Shown here in pieces: positions 24,327 through 33,470 of a stretch of 37,145 nt of DNA; the first letter of the stretch is position 1; each line of letters starts with the position of its first letter. This DNA is from Spirochaetota bacterium (GTDB lineage Bacteria > Spirochaetota > UBA4802 > JAGODF01): positions 1 through 37,145 of the forward strand of contig JAGODF010000003.1 of NCBI GenBank assembly GCA_017998375.1, in the 5' to 3' direction. The notes under the pieces were generated by a model. The model was not told the origin of the DNA. It did not search any database and saw only the letters and a program-made list of their open reading frames with translations. The position numbers and the translations under genes were made by a program.

Positions 24327-26360
24327 ATGAATCTCGCACTGGTTTCCGAAAAAACAAGGGGCACTATTAAACTTCCCGATGGCCACGCGTCGGGGGTGGT
24401 TTTCGCACGCAACGTGGCCGAAGCCCTGGAACAGGCACTTGCCGGGTGCGTCGAGAAGCCCCTCATGGCCATCGTGTTCATGCCGGCCGACGAGTTCCCC
24501 GCTTTCAATGCCGTGTTCAGCAAGTATGATTACCGCGACCTCCTCTACAAGGCCGTCCTGTTCGATCCGGATGGTTCCGCCCCGGTCCTGGGCGATGGGG
24601 AGCTTGGCAGCGTCTATGATCTCCGCACATCTGATATCTCGGGAAAGGAACTCGATTTCCTTCTCCGGCGGGGATTTTCCCTCCTGCGGGAGCTGTACGA
24701 ATACAGGCTGGGAAGGGATGAGTACCTCCTCCAGCTCCTGGACACCAAGCGCGACCAGGAAGACCTTATCAACATTGGGAAGTCCCTTTCCGTGGAAAAG
24801 GACCCCTCCAAGCTCCTGCGGCTGATCCTCTTTTTAAGCAAGAAAATCACGGGCGCAGACGCCGGCAGTATCTATCTCATAGAGGAGAACGAGAAGGGCG
24901 AGAAGCAGCTCCGGTTCAAGTTCTCGCACACCTTTTCCAAGGACATTCCCATCGAGGAATTTGTCATGCCGATGAACATGAAGTCCATCGCGGGCTACGT
25001 GGCCATCACCGGGAAGGTCCTCAACCTCGAGGACATGTACCGGCTCCCGGAAAACTCGTCCTATTCTTTCAATACGTCCATCGACAAGCTGCACAACTAC
25101 AGGTCGAAGACCATGCTCGCCGTGCCCATGCGGAACCACCTGGACGAGATAATCGGGGTGATACAGCTCCTCAACAGCAAGGAGGACATGCGGGGCAACA
25201 GGGAGATCACGGGCAACGAGGCCTTCGAGGTCCGCCTGGAGAAACCGGAGGATTTCGAGACGAAGGTGGTCCGCTTCGATCCGCGCTACGAGGGGCTCAT
25301 GGAAGCGGTGGCGAGCCAGGCGGCCATCGCCATCGAGAACAACCGGATGATCAAGCAGATCGAGACCCAGTTCGAGGAGTTCGTCAAGGCGTCGGTGAAC
25401 GCGATCGAGTCGCGGGACAAGGCGACCTCCGGTCACTCCTTCAGGGTCGCGGAGATATGCAAGGAGATGGCGTTTTCCATCAACCGGGAGGAACAGGGAG
25501 TGTTCAAAGACACTCAGTTCTCCCCCACGGCAATCAAGGAGCTTGAGTACGCGGCCCTGCTCCACGATTTCGGCAAGGTGTATATCGACCTGGCGATATT
25601 CATGAAGGGGAAAAAACTGTTCCCGAAGGACTTCGAGACCCTCATGATGAAGATGAACTACCTGTACCGGATCATCGAGCTGCAGTACATACTCTGCGAG
25701 AACAATCTCCTGGATGAGCTGCGTTCGAAAGAGATACAAAAGCAGGTGGAGAGCTACCGCATGGACCGGGAGCAGAAGCTCGCCTCCGTGAAAAAAATAA
25801 AGGACACGGTCCGGTCGCTGAATGAACCCACGGTGACGGACAGGGACCCCGACGAAATCCTTGAATCAATCGTCAGTGAAATAAGGCAGATACGTTGCGA
25901 CGATATAGAGGGAAACAGCGTCGAGGTGATAGACCCCCCGACGCGCACCAACCTGGCGATAAAGCGCGGAAGCCTCAACGATGAGGAGAGAAAGGAGATA
26001 GAGAGCCACGTGATCCACACCTACAATTTCGTGAGCAAGATCCCGTGGCCCCCCGAGTTCAAAAACATCCCCGAGATAGCCCTCAAGCATCACGAGAAAC
26101 TGGACGGCACCGGGTATCCTTACGGTTTGAAGAAGGAAGAAATTCCCATACAGGCGAGGATGATGGCGATCGCCGACATATACGATGCGCTGACGGCGTC
26201 CGACAGGCCGTACAAGAAGGCTCTCCCCAAGGAAGTCGCCCTGAAGATACTCAACGACGAGGCGAAGAACAACAAGATAGACCCGGACCTCCTGGAGCTG
26301 TTTATCCGCCACCGGATCTACGACAAGGTCGACAAGGATTCCTTCAGGATTGCCGAGTGA
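24327..26360 (+). CDS. GAF / HD-GYP signalling protein with a long insertion in the HD domain
   Basis: 677 residues, soluble. Residues 1 to about 115 form an alpha/beta domain that recalls a degenerate receiver. A helix region leads to a GAF domain (about 150-345, containing TGADAGSIYLIEEN and MLAVPMRNHLDEIIGVIQLLN). The C-terminal HD-GYP domain starts with SRDKATSGHSFRVAE; His413-Asp414 lie in LLHDFGK and Gly596-Tyr597-Pro598 in HEKLDGTGYPYG, followed by ARMMAIADIYDALTASDRPY. HD-GYP proteins hydrolyse cyclic di-GMP. About 110 residues, largely charged coiled helix, are inserted between LHDFGKVYID and the KRGSLNDEERKEIESH segment that normally follows closely. The catalytic motifs are kept, so activity is likely. 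Confidence 0.93.
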   Translation: MNLALVSEKTRGTIKLPDGHASGVVFARNVAEALEQALAGCVEKPLMAIVFMPADEFPAFNAVFSKYDYRDLLYKAVLFDPDGSAPVLGDGELGSVYDLRTSDISGKELDFLLRRGFSLLRELYEYRLGRDEYLLQLLDTKRDQEDLINIGKSLSVEKDPSKLLRLILFLSKKITGADAGSIYLIEENEKGEKQLRFKFSHTFSKDIPIEEFVMPMNMKSIAGYVAITGKVLNLEDMYRLPENSSYSFNTSIDKLHNYRSKTMLAVPMRNHLDEIIGVIQLLNSKEDMRGNREITGNEAFEVRLEKPEDFETKVVRFDPRYEGLMEAVASQAAIAIENNRMIKQIETQFEEFVKASVNAIESRDKATSGHSFRVAEICKEMAFSINREEQGVFKDTQFSPTAIKELEYAALLHDFGKVYIDLAIFMKGKKLFPKDFETLMMKMNYLYRIIELQYILCENNLLDELRSKEIQKQVESYRMDREQKLASVKKIKDTVRSLNEPTVTDRDPDEILESIVSEIRQIRCDDIEGNSVEVIDPPTRTNLAIKRGSLNDEERKEIESHVIHTYNFVSKIPWPPEFKNIPEIALKHHEKLDGTGYPYGLKKEEIPIQARMMAIADIYDALTASDRPYKKALPKEVALKILNDEAKNNKIDPDLLELFIRHRIYDKVDKDSFRIAE

Positions 26361-26418
26361 GCGGGAATGATTACCGGGAGTGCTTCAGCCAGCGCGTTCC
26401 GGCAGACGAGGTAAATGA

Positions 26419-28281
26419 ATGGCCGACTTGAAAAGACTTGTAGATGGGCAGAATTTCGGGGACAATTCGATACCCGCCATCACGCTGAACACCTACCGCT
26501 CTCTCTGGGACAGGGTCTCGTTTCTCGCGAAGGAAAAAGACGGGCAGCCCACCAGGAATTTCGTGCCGGTGAAATCCGGGCAGTTCCTGGAGGAGCAGCT
26601 CTATCTCGCCGCGGGTCTTTACGATGCCGGTGTGAGGAAGGACGATTTCGTCGCGGTGTATTCGCCCAACTCGCTCCGCCACGCGGTGGAAATATACGCG
26701 ATCCTTTCACTCGGCGCGGTGTACGTGCCGATCTACCCGTCCCTCCCCGAGGAGGTCATTCTGTATCTCCTGGAACATTCCGGTTCCCGCGTTCTTTTCG
26801 CCGGTGGGCTGGGCCAGTACCAGCGCGCACTGCCTGTGCTTCACAGGGTAAAGTCGCCGCTGCACAAGATGATCATAGATTTCCCGTTGAGTTCCGCGGA
26901 CAAGAGCATCATTACCTATGAGCAGCTGCTCCGTACCGGTGAAAAATCCGGGAAGCTGGAAACGGTTTTCAACATAATGAAGGGCATTTCCCGGGACGAC
27001 CTTGCCGCACTGGTGTACACGCCCGGCACAATGGGCATCCCGAAGGCCGTGATGCTCACCCACGGCAACTTTATCGCCCAGAGTCCCCTCGCGAAGCTGT
27101 TCGACATCACTACCGGCGACACGCGCCAGTCCCATCTTCCCTTCAGCCATGTCTTCGGTCTGTCCTCGGACCTTTTCGCGAGCGGGCTGATAGGTTCCAA
27201 AATAGCGATCTCCCACACGTTCGACACCGAGGAGGTCGTGAGCGATATAGAGGAGATCAAGCCGACAATTATGTGCTCTGTTCCCCGCATGTACGAAAAG
27301 TTCTACGTGCACGTGGTGCAGGTGATCGAGCGATACAGTGCGTTCAAAAGGTTCCGTTATACCTTCGCGCTGAATATCGGGAAGGAGTATTTCATGAGGA
27401 AGTCGATCGGCAAGCGCATACCGGTCTTCGTCCGCCTCATGCGCCTGCTCATGGCGCCGGTCTACGGCAGGATACGCAAAATCATCAGCATGGACAAGAT
27501 GAGAATACTTTTCTCCGGAGGCGGCCCCCTTTCGGTGGAGGTGGCCTATTTTTTCGGCAGCCTCGGCCTGGAGATACTGGAAGGCTACGGCCTTACGGAA
27601 ACGTCTCCCGTGATTAATGTAAACCTGCCGGGGAAAAGCAGGCCGGGCACCGTGGGCCCGCCCCTCCATGGCGCCGACGAAAAGATATCGGACGAGGGGG
27701 AGATCCTCGTCAGGGGGCCCATGGTCTGCAAGGGGTACCTGAATTACCAGGGCGAGGACGCCGGGGAGTTCTTCACCAGCGACGGGTATTTCCGCACCGG
27801 TGACCTGGGCTCGTTCACCAGCGACGGCTGCCTTATGATAACGGGAAGACTCAAAGACCTTATCATCACCTCCGGCGGGAAAAACATCGCTCCCCTTCCC
27901 CTCGAACAAAAGTTCGCGGCCGATGAATTCATAGAAAGCTTCTGCATAGTGGGAGACAAGCGGAAGTATCTCGCCGCCCTGGTCGTACCGGATTTCGACC
28001 GGCTGCGGGAGTACGCCAGGTCGAGGAACATCGACTACTCCACCAACGAGGACATGGTAAAGAATCCCGAGATAATCACTTTCTTCAAGAAGCGAATCGA
28101 GGAGAGATCGGACACGCTGGCGAGATATGAGCAGATAAAGAAATTCACGCTGCTTTCACACAGTTTTTCCGTAGAGACGGGGGAGCTCACCCTGACGTAC
28201 AAGTTCAAGCGCAGGGCGATACAGGACAAGTACCGGGACATCATCAACACGATGTACCCGGAAAGCAGCATATTGGATTGA
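26419..28281 (+). CDS. Long-chain acyl-CoA synthetase (AMP-forming ligase)
   Basis: 620 residues, normal for eukaryote-like long-chain acyl-CoA ligases. The enzyme activates fatty acids with ATP and CoA at the membrane. Seen: the adenylation core motif from Tyr200 reads YTPGTMGIPKAV, the second core EGYGLTETSP, YFRTGDLG, and GRLKDLIITSGGKNIAP; the C-terminal part has the family ending TYKFKRRAI with a lysine suited to the second half-reaction. The first core differs from the usual YTSGTTGxPKG at three positions, Ser to Pro, Thr to Met and Gly to Ala. GAGG lies before the start. The gene is followed after eight bases by a lipoprotein gene. Confidence 0.93.
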   Translation: MADLKRLVDGQNFGDNSIPAITLNTYRSLWDRVSFLAKEKDGQPTRNFVPVKSGQFLEEQLYLAAGLYDAGVRKDDFVAVYSPNSLRHAVEIYAILSLGAVYVPIYPSLPEEVILYLLEHSGSRVLFAGGLGQYQRALPVLHRVKSPLHKMIIDFPLSSADKSIITYEQLLRTGEKSGKLETVFNIMKGISRDDLAALVYTPGTMGIPKAVMLTHGNFIAQSPLAKLFDITTGDTRQSHLPFSHVFGLSSDLFASGLIGSKIAISHTFDTEEVVSDIEEIKPTIMCSVPRMYEKFYVHVVQVIERYSAFKRFRYTFALNIGKEYFMRKSIGKRIPVFVRLMRLLMAPVYGRIRKIISMDKMRILFSGGGPLSVEVAYFFGSLGLEILEGYGLTETSPVINVNLPGKSRPGTVGPPLHGADEKISDEGEILVRGPMVCKGYLNYQGEDAGEFFTSDGYFRTGDLGSFTSDGCLMITGRLKDLIITSGGKNIAPLPLEQKFAADEFIESFCIVGDKRKYLAALVVPDFDRLREYARSRNIDYSTNEDMVKNPEIITFFKKRIEERSDTLARYEQIKKFTLLSHSFSVETGELTLTYKFKRRAIQDKYRDIINTMYPESSILD

Positions 28282-28289
28282 GGTATTCT

Positions 28290-29024
28290 ATGAGGCGTCA
28301 TTTTTGCAGTGCGATATTATCAGCCTGTGCCGTTCTTTCCCTGCTCCCGGTCTGCGGGAGGGAAAGCGAACCGCTTCAGGACGACCTGAAAAAGAAAAAG
28401 GTCGTGGGGATGATAATAAGGGAAAACTCCGTGATGCGGATAGATCCCATCAAGTACGCGGCCAGGGTGGCCCTCCTGAAACGGGCCGAGATCGTGGAGG
28501 TGGTCGACAAGTCCCGCGAGCTTGATAATGTCAGCGGGTCAACCGGATACTGGTACAGGGTGAAGTCGGCCGGCGGCATTGCCGGGTGGGTCTGGGGGAA
28601 GAACATCCAGTTCTTCACCAACAAGAGCAAGGAAAGCATAGACGGCTTCATCTCGACATTCTGGGAGGAGGAAGCGAAACGCGTCATGAAGGTGATCTCG
28701 GGAAAATGGTGGAGCGTCGACAAGCGTGGCGATTTCACCAAACACGCCCTGGAAATATCGCCCGACGGCAAGTACAAGTCGTACCTGCGCGGGGGCAATC
28801 CCATCATAGGCGAATACAACCTCAATTTCAAGGACAACGAGATTATCTTCCTCAAGGGCACCACGTTTAACCAGAGCCTGCACATCATACAGCGCGGCAC
28901 CATGGTCTACCTGGAAAAAGAAACGGATAAGGATTCCGTGAAGTTCCAGAAGACTTCCAGCAAGCTGGATGAGGAGAAGAAGGAGGAAGAAGGCGCCCCC
29001 GGGGAAGCGGCAGATGCGGATTAA
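28290..29024 (+). CDS. SH3-like-domain lipoprotein
   Basis: 244 residues from ATG 28290 with GAGG just upstream; it begins eight bases after the acyl-CoA ligase stop. The N-terminus ends in a lipobox-like LLPVC, so lipidation is expected. Residues about 35-115 form a bacterial SH3-like fold (GMIIRENSVMRIDP, YWYRVKSAGGIAGWVWGKN). Residues about 130-215 form a second strand-rich domain with GKWWSVDK and EISPDGKYKSYLRG, which resembles small lipocalin-like or META-like barrels, though I cannot name it. The tail is a run of Lys, Glu and Asp. It overlaps the pseudouridine synthase gene by 11 bases. Cell-wall or protein binding at the envelope is inferred. Confidence 0.8.
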   Translation: MRRHFCSAILSACAVLSLLPVCGRESEPLQDDLKKKKVVGMIIRENSVMRIDPIKYAARVALLKRAEIVEVVDKSRELDNVSGSTGYWYRVKSAGGIAGWVWGKNIQFFTNKSKESIDGFISTFWEEEAKRVMKVISGKWWSVDKRGDFTKHALEISPDGKYKSYLRGGNPIIGEYNLNFKDNEIIFLKGTTFNQSLHIIQRGTMVYLEKETDKDSVKFQKTSSKLDEEKKEEEGAPGEAADAD

Positions 29025-29754
29025 CCAGTTTCTCTCCCACGCCGGGATCGGTTCCCGCAGAAAGGTGGAAAAGTTCATACTGGACGGGCTGGTGAAAATC
29101 AATGGCAGCGTCGTCACCGACCTCTCCACGACTGTTGATCCCGAATCGGACGTGGTTACATACGGGAAAAAGCGCGTTATCATCGAGCGGTACTACTATC
29201 TCCTTCTCAACAAGCCCAAGGGTTACATCACCACCGTTGACGACCAGTTCGACAGGCCCAAGGTGATGGACCTCATCCCGGAGCGCTTCCGCCACGCCGG
29301 GGTGGTGCCCGTGGGCAGGCTGGACAGGGACACGGAAGGACTCCTTCTCCTTACCAATGACGGCGATGCCGCCTATGTGCTCACGCACCCGAAGTTCGAG
29401 GTGGACAAGGAATACATTGTCGAGCTCGACAGGCCCCTGGAGGAGGAAGACGCGGTAAAAATCCGGAAAGGCGTGCGCATGTACGGGAGGAGAACCAACC
29501 CGGCGGAAACCACTTTCCTCGACGCGAGCCGGCAGAGGTTGCGGCTGAAGATCAGGGAAGGGAAGAAACGGCAGATTCGAATAACCTTCAGCATGTTTTC
29601 CTACAAGGTGAAAAAGCTGAAACGGATATCATTCGGCCCCCTCGCGCTCCGGGGGGTCCATTCCGGATCCTTCCGGCCCCTGAAGGACAGGGAAGTCGCT
29701 TCGCTGAAAAAGCTTACGGCCCTGGCCCTGAAACCGTTTAAAGCCAACGCGTAG
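29014..29754 (+). CDS. Pseudouridine synthase of the RsuA/RluB family
   Basis: 246 residues. The start at 29014 gives the N-terminal S4 RNA-binding domain (MRINQFLSHAGIGSRRKVEK); the frame opens 15 codons earlier in an arginine-rich non-coding stretch. The catalytic aspartate lies in GRLDRDTEGLLLLTNDG; LLNKPKGYITT and the EGKKRQIR motif complete the family set. The enzyme isomerises uridine in ribosomal RNA; RluB (23S, position 2605 in E. coli numbering) is the closest guess from size and motif order, but RsuA or RluE-F cannot be excluded. The start codon lies inside the preceding gene. Confidence 0.92.
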   Translation: MRINQFLSHAGIGSRRKVEKFILDGLVKINGSVVTDLSTTVDPESDVVTYGKKRVIIERYYYLLLNKPKGYITTVDDQFDRPKVMDLIPERFRHAGVVPVGRLDRDTEGLLLLTNDGDAAYVLTHPKFEVDKEYIVELDRPLEEEDAVKIRKGVRMYGRRTNPAETTFLDASRQRLRLKIREGKKRQIRITFSMFSYKVKKLKRISFGPLALRGVHSGSFRPLKDREVASLKKLTALALKPFKANA

Positions 29755-29884
29755 CGAACCCACCGGCATTGTTCGGCCCTTTCAACCGGGTTGTATATTT
29801 TTCTAATTATTTGCGAACCCCGCGTCGAATAATAAATGTAGACGGTTTCTCGCCATTATTCATTTATTTCAGGGACGCCAGATT

Positions 29885-30469
29885 ATGCAGAACATGGACT
29901 TTTATGCCGGCAAGGAAACCAGGGTGATGAACCATCCCATGGCCCTTCATGACGCGGACAACGTGGCCCGCCTTGACGCGATGTACAGGAAGGAGGCCGA
30001 CCGCAACAAAAAGAAAGCGTCCAGGATGATGTCCCTGATCGTGGGGCTGTGTATCATCTCCTTCACGGCCGGACTGGTCGTGGGAATAAAGTTCGCCGCC
30101 GGTTCCCAGGCGCAGATAATCGATGACGATACGCGGCGCGCCGTAACCCAGATCGGCAGCAGGGTCACGGGACTCATGCCCCAGACGGAACAGGCAGCCA
30201 ATGCGGTGGCCCCCAAGACGGTGTTTCCCCAAAACGAGTATCCCTTTGTTATTAGGCTCAATAGGAATTACAACCAGAAAGCTTCCCAGGAAATCGCCCA
30301 GTTCCTGTCGCAGCGTGGGCATACCGTGATCCTTTCGAAGATACATAACAGATATAAAGTGCATGTGGGTCCCTTCAGGGCGCAGAACGAGGCGGAGTCC
30401 TCAATAAAGCTGATTTCCGAATACGACAAAAGCGACTGGTTCGACAAGATCCAGATTGTTAAGCGATAG
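29885..30469 (+). CDS. Single-pass membrane protein with SPOR-like C-terminal domain
   Basis: 194 residues. A cytoplasmic, charged N-terminal part of about 45 residues is followed by one transmembrane helix (MSLIVGLCIISFTAGLVVGI), a linker, and a C-terminal domain from about 118 (YPFVIRLNRNYNQKASQEIA, KVHVGPFRAQNEAESSI) with the strand-helix-strand-strand form of SPOR domains. SPOR domains bind denuded glycan strands at division sites. The ATG at 29885 follows AGGGACG. Upstream, 29755-29884, is AT-rich with an inverted AATAAATG/CATTTATT pair. Its stop lies 17 bases from a convergent gene; a short 5-bp hairpin (30480-30494) with four T may end it. Confidence 0.72.
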   Translation: MQNMDFYAGKETRVMNHPMALHDADNVARLDAMYRKEADRNKKKASRMMSLIVGLCIISFTAGLVVGIKFAAGSQAQIIDDDTRRAVTQIGSRVTGLMPQTEQAANAVAPKTVFPQNEYPFVIRLNRNYNQKASQEIAQFLSQRGHTVILSKIHNRYKVHVGPFRAQNEAESSIKLISEYDKSDWFDKIQIVKR

Positions 30470-30486
30470 CCCGGCGCGGTTCTGAA

Positions 30487-31374
30487 TTACAGAATTTTAA
30501 ACTCATTCATGATGTTGAGCAGGCGTTCCCTTTTAATCTCCGACGTCCCGTTGCTGAAAACTATCCGCATGAAATAACCCCTGGTGCCGTTGTAAAAATA
30601 GCCCTCGTACCCTGAAAAAGGAGGCGCCAGGCTGTTTTCGATCGCATACACGAGCAACTTCCTTTCGGAGCGAATTTCCCTGCGCTGGTAGATGTCTTTG
30701 CCCAGGGTGATTTCCCAGTGTAGTTTCAGCTCCGCCGTGGATGATATGACCGATTGAAACTCCTCGCTGTCGAGGGCCAGGAGCGCGTCGAATCGTTCCG
30801 GCCGGGCGGAGCGCTCCCGGTTGAATGAAAGTCCCGCGAGGAGGCCATGGTACATGTAACGATGTTTCTTTCTGTGTGAAGAGTTTAAAATCGTGATTTC
30901 AAACGGTGTTTTCATCCGGTAGCGGCTGATCTGGTTTTCCATTGTGATGAAGTCACCGTCACGGTAGAGAATAAGTGGCGATTTCTCGATGTGGCGGGTA
31001 TATCTGGATCCCTCCCGCTTTTTCAGCCTGTTTACCTCGCTGGCGGCACGCGACTGTGCCTTGTATATCCGGTTGTTCGTCATGGGCATGGCGAGAATCG
31101 AATTTAAGATGGCCAGGCCTTCGGGAATATAGTGGTTTTTTACCAGTTCCAGCCCCTGCGAAAGATAATAATCAATTCCGGCAAGCGAAACGGGTTTGTG
31201 TTTGTACTCCGGAGTGCCGGAAGTCCATATTTTGCCCCTGGTGTCGATATAATACCTGTTGCCATCGTGATCCCTGGTGAGAACCCAGCCGGGCAGCTGG
31301 GCATGAAGATGACAGGGTAATAAAATAAAGGTGAAAAAAATTGCTGAAAAAATTTTTGTTAAATTGTGATCCAT
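30487..31374 (-). CDS. Secreted protein of unknown function
   Basis: 295 residues. A clear signal peptide (IFSAIFFTFILLPCHLHAQ) places it outside the cytoplasm. After it comes a distinctive GWVLTRDHDGNRYYIDTRGK segment (probably two strands), an alpha-helical section around 80-130, and a basic beta-rich C-terminal domain (KLHWEITLGKDIYQRREIR, YEGYFYNGTRGYFMRIVFS). I do not recognise a family. Base composition is more AT-rich than the genes to the left. It converges on the SPOR gene and diverges from the Fis-type gene. Confidence 0.72.
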   Translation of the reverse strand: MDHNLTKIFSAIFFTFILLPCHLHAQLPGWVLTRDHDGNRYYIDTRGKIWTSGTPEYKHKPVSLAGIDYYLSQGLELVKNHYIPEGLAILNSILAMPMTNNRIYKAQSRAASEVNRLKKREGSRYTRHIEKSPLILYRDGDFITMENQISRYRMKTPFEITILNSSHRKKHRYMYHGLLAGLSFNRERSARPERFDALLALDSEEFQSVISSTAELKLHWEITLGKDIYQRREIRSERKLLVYAIENSLAPPFSGYEGYFYNGTRGYFMRIVFSNGTSEIKRERLLNIMNEFKIL

Positions 31375-31578
31375 AAGATATACTTATTACCGTGTGAAAT
31401 TACTGGATTATGAAATTTTATTGATAGTAAATTAATATTGGGTATTTTTCTAATTAGAATTGACTAAAACGAACCGTATTATTTTCTGTGACATATGTGA
31501 GCGAGCTATTGTAAGGGTATAGGCTCATATATACAGCAATTATACAACGAATTTTCCCAGGGAACAAGGAGAAGGGAC

Positions 31579-31815
31579 ATGTTAAATCAAAAGGAAAGGA
31601 GTGCATCAATGAATGCCCACGCGAGAGGAAGGAAAAAAGCCGTAAAACTCCCCGATGATTATGAAACCCTTGATAAGGTCGTGGAAAGAGTCGAGAAGGA
31701 ATATATTGTGAAGACTCTTGAGCTGACCAACTGGAACCTTCAGAAAACAAGCCGGGTGCTCGATATAGCGCGCAATACACTGAAAGCCAAGATCAAGAAA
31801 TACGGCATACAATAA
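31579..31815 (+). CDS. Stand-alone Fis-type helix-turn-helix protein
   Basis: 78 residues from ATG 31579, or 68 from ATG 31609. Both starts have an AAGGAG seven bases upstream, so both may be used. Residues about 30-78 are the C-terminal Fis/NtrC DNA-binding module: EKEYIVKTLELTNWNLQKTS, then VLDIARNTLKAKIKKYGIQ as the recognition helix. There is no AAA+ or receiver domain, so it is a minimal DNA-binding or nucleoid-type protein. The region 31375-31578 upstream is very AT-rich and contains the palindrome ACATATGT (31491-31498); no convincing promoter was found. It converges on the tail-anchored protein gene. Confidence 0.85.
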   Translation: MLNQKERSASMNAHARGRKKAVKLPDDYETLDKVVERVEKEYIVKTLELTNWNLQKTSRVLDIARNTLKAKIKKYGIQ

Positions 31816-31836
31816 AGCCCGTTACCGGGAACCGGA

Positions 31837-32886
31837 TTATTGTATCAGTAATACTATAACCATCAGTGCGATGAACAGGGCAGCTATCAACACCGCTATG
31901 TAAAGCATGGTCTGGCTGTCGGTTTCTTTGACGGCCTCGGCTCGGGGGGTGCTGTCCATCTCAATCTTGACGTTTTCCTCCTCCACCACGCGGGCGAGGA
32001 TGTTTTTCGCAACCACACCGTAAATCATGAATCCCCCTTCCGTAAGGGGGATTTTTGCTTTTACCCTTGCCTTCACCGGAAGCCATTCCCCTTCGGTTGT
32101 GACGGCTTTCTGGGCAGATGCGACCTTTTCTGATATCGTATCGTTTTTATCCGTGAGTAGTATCCGTATTTTATCACCCTGCTGGATGTCATTGATGTAC
32201 TTCCCTTTCACGGGTGATACTATCACCCTGCCGGTAATGACGTGCTCGGCGTCCTTTTCTATCTGGGTGATAAGGCTCTCGGGTTCGGACGGGGATGTTT
32301 CCGAGGGCGCCGCAACCCTTGCCGACGAGGGCTCTTCCAAAGGAATTCCCGCAAGTTCAAGGTTGAGCGAACTTGTTCTTTCAAAATCTATCTGGCACTG
32401 GGCCTCGTCCCTGTTGTAGTATTTTTCGATGATTTCCCGAAGGATATCCGTCACGGCTTCGATGTTGTTCTCTGCCACGTAATTGAATACACCGTAACCG
32501 TTGAGGGATGCGATCAGGTGCTGAGTGAATTCATAGGAACTGCCGGCCGTCTTGCTCGTTTCGGCTTCCTCGTTGACGACCTCCTTGAACTTCGAGTAAA
32601 AGAACTTCCAGCCGTCGTTGATTGATATCTTGTCGTTCAGGGATTTGCTCGGCGTGAGCAGGGAATTGAGATTCATGATATAGTTGTTTGCGAGGTTGAA
32701 AAAAACCAGGAATACGCCGTACGTATGGCCTCCAACGGAAAACCGACCCTTGGTTATGGCCACGTCGTTCAACTGGCCGTTGACCATCTGCTTGGCTTTT
32801 TCCATGTCCCCGCCTGTGTATTTCAGCGCGATTTTAATGAGGCGGGTGGTTTCGTTCAGCGCGTTAAATTGATTCGTTTCAGCCAT
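31837..32886 (-). CDS. Tail-anchored membrane protein of unknown function, last gene of the STAS-ATPase cassette
   Basis: 349 residues from ATG 32886, which has AAGGGG at good spacing; a GTG two codons earlier overlaps the upstream stop and is an alternative. Three parts are visible: an N-terminal helical domain (about 1-165, starting AETNQFNALNETTRLIKI), a Pro/Ser-rich linker (about 180-210), and a beta-rich domain (about 215-315, ITGRVIVSPVKGKYINDIQ and QGDKIRILLTDK). A single hydrophobic helix at the very end (MLYIAVLIAALFIALMVIVL) anchors it, leaving nearly all of the protein in the cytoplasm. I do not know the family. Position at the end of the cassette suggests it is the membrane output or sensor. 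Confidence 0.75.
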   Translation of the reverse strand: MAETNQFNALNETTRLIKIALKYTGGDMEKAKQMVNGQLNDVAITKGRFSVGGHTYGVFLVFFNLANNYIMNLNSLLTPSKSLNDKISINDGWKFFYSKFKEVVNEEAETSKTAGSSYEFTQHLIASLNGYGVFNYVAENNIEAVTDILREIIEKYYNRDEAQCQIDFERTSSLNLELAGIPLEEPSSARVAAPSETSPSEPESLITQIEKDAEHVITGRVIVSPVKGKYINDIQQGDKIRILLTDKNDTISEKVASAQKAVTTEGEWLPVKARVKAKIPLTEGGFMIYGVVAKNILARVVEEENVKIEMDSTPRAEAVKETDSQTMLYIAVLIAALFIALMVIVLLIQ

Positions 32887-32888
32887 GT

Positions 32889-33470
32889 TCACCCCTTGGA
32901 AGCGTCAACGATGAATTTTTCGAGAATTTCGTATTTTTTCTGGGGCGGCAGGTTTATGAGTTTTTTTAAACCGCTGATAATCGACTGCCTGTACTTGAGG
33001 GAGGTTTCCAGGATGAAGAAGCCGTCCTTGTCCAGGTTGTTTATGATTGTTACCTTGTTCGTGGGCAGGCGCGATCCGAGAATCGATCCGAAAAACACGA
33101 TCAGATGCTGTGGTGATACGTATTTCACGCTGAGACGGTTTATTCCCATGTCCAGCCGGCTGAGAAGCTTGTAGTCCCTGTAATTGTCCGCCGGGATGTT
33201 TCCCCAGTTCTTCGGGTTGTCCGTAACCTGTATGACGATGCGGTCTTGTTCCTCTGAAACGAGCACCCGGAAATAGGTATTGTAGATTTTGTATGACGAC
33301 AGCAGGCCGAAAAGGCTGTCATTGTCATGGGCCGCGGCGTCCTTCCCTTTTCTGTAAGTTTGTTTTAATGCCATGTATCTGCGCACCTGCCGCGAGGCAG
33401 TGAAACACGTAATGATTTTTTTATCAAGTATGATTTTGCCCGGGTTACGGCATGCCGCGCTGCGTTTCAC
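32889..33470 (-). CDS. Protein of unknown function in the STAS-ATPase cassette
   Basis: 193 residues from a GTG at 33470 that overlaps the upstream stop by four bases (GTGA), suggesting coupling. An ATG at 33374 with AGGTG nearby would give 161 residues. No signal peptide or membrane helix. The middle (YNTYFRVLVSEEQDRIVIQV, VKYVSPQHLIVFFGSI) is strand-rich, and the C-terminus (SIISGLKKLINLPPQKKYEI) is helical. No family recognised. It is followed two bases later by the tail-anchored protein. Confidence 0.68.
   Translation of the reverse strand: MKRSAACRNPGKIILDKKIITCFTASRQVRRYMALKQTYRKGKDAAAHDNDSLFGLLSSYKIYNTYFRVLVSEEQDRIVIQVTDNPKNWGNIPADNYRDYKLLSRLDMGINRLSVKYVSPQHLIVFFGSILGSRLPTNKVTIINNLDKDGFFILETSLKYRQSIISGLKKLINLPPQKKYEILEKFIVDASKG

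Noticed and set aside
31815-31836. Short hairpin CCCG-TTAC-CGGG between the Fis-type gene and the tail-anchored protein gene
   Set aside because: A 4-bp stem without a T run is too weak to call a terminator.
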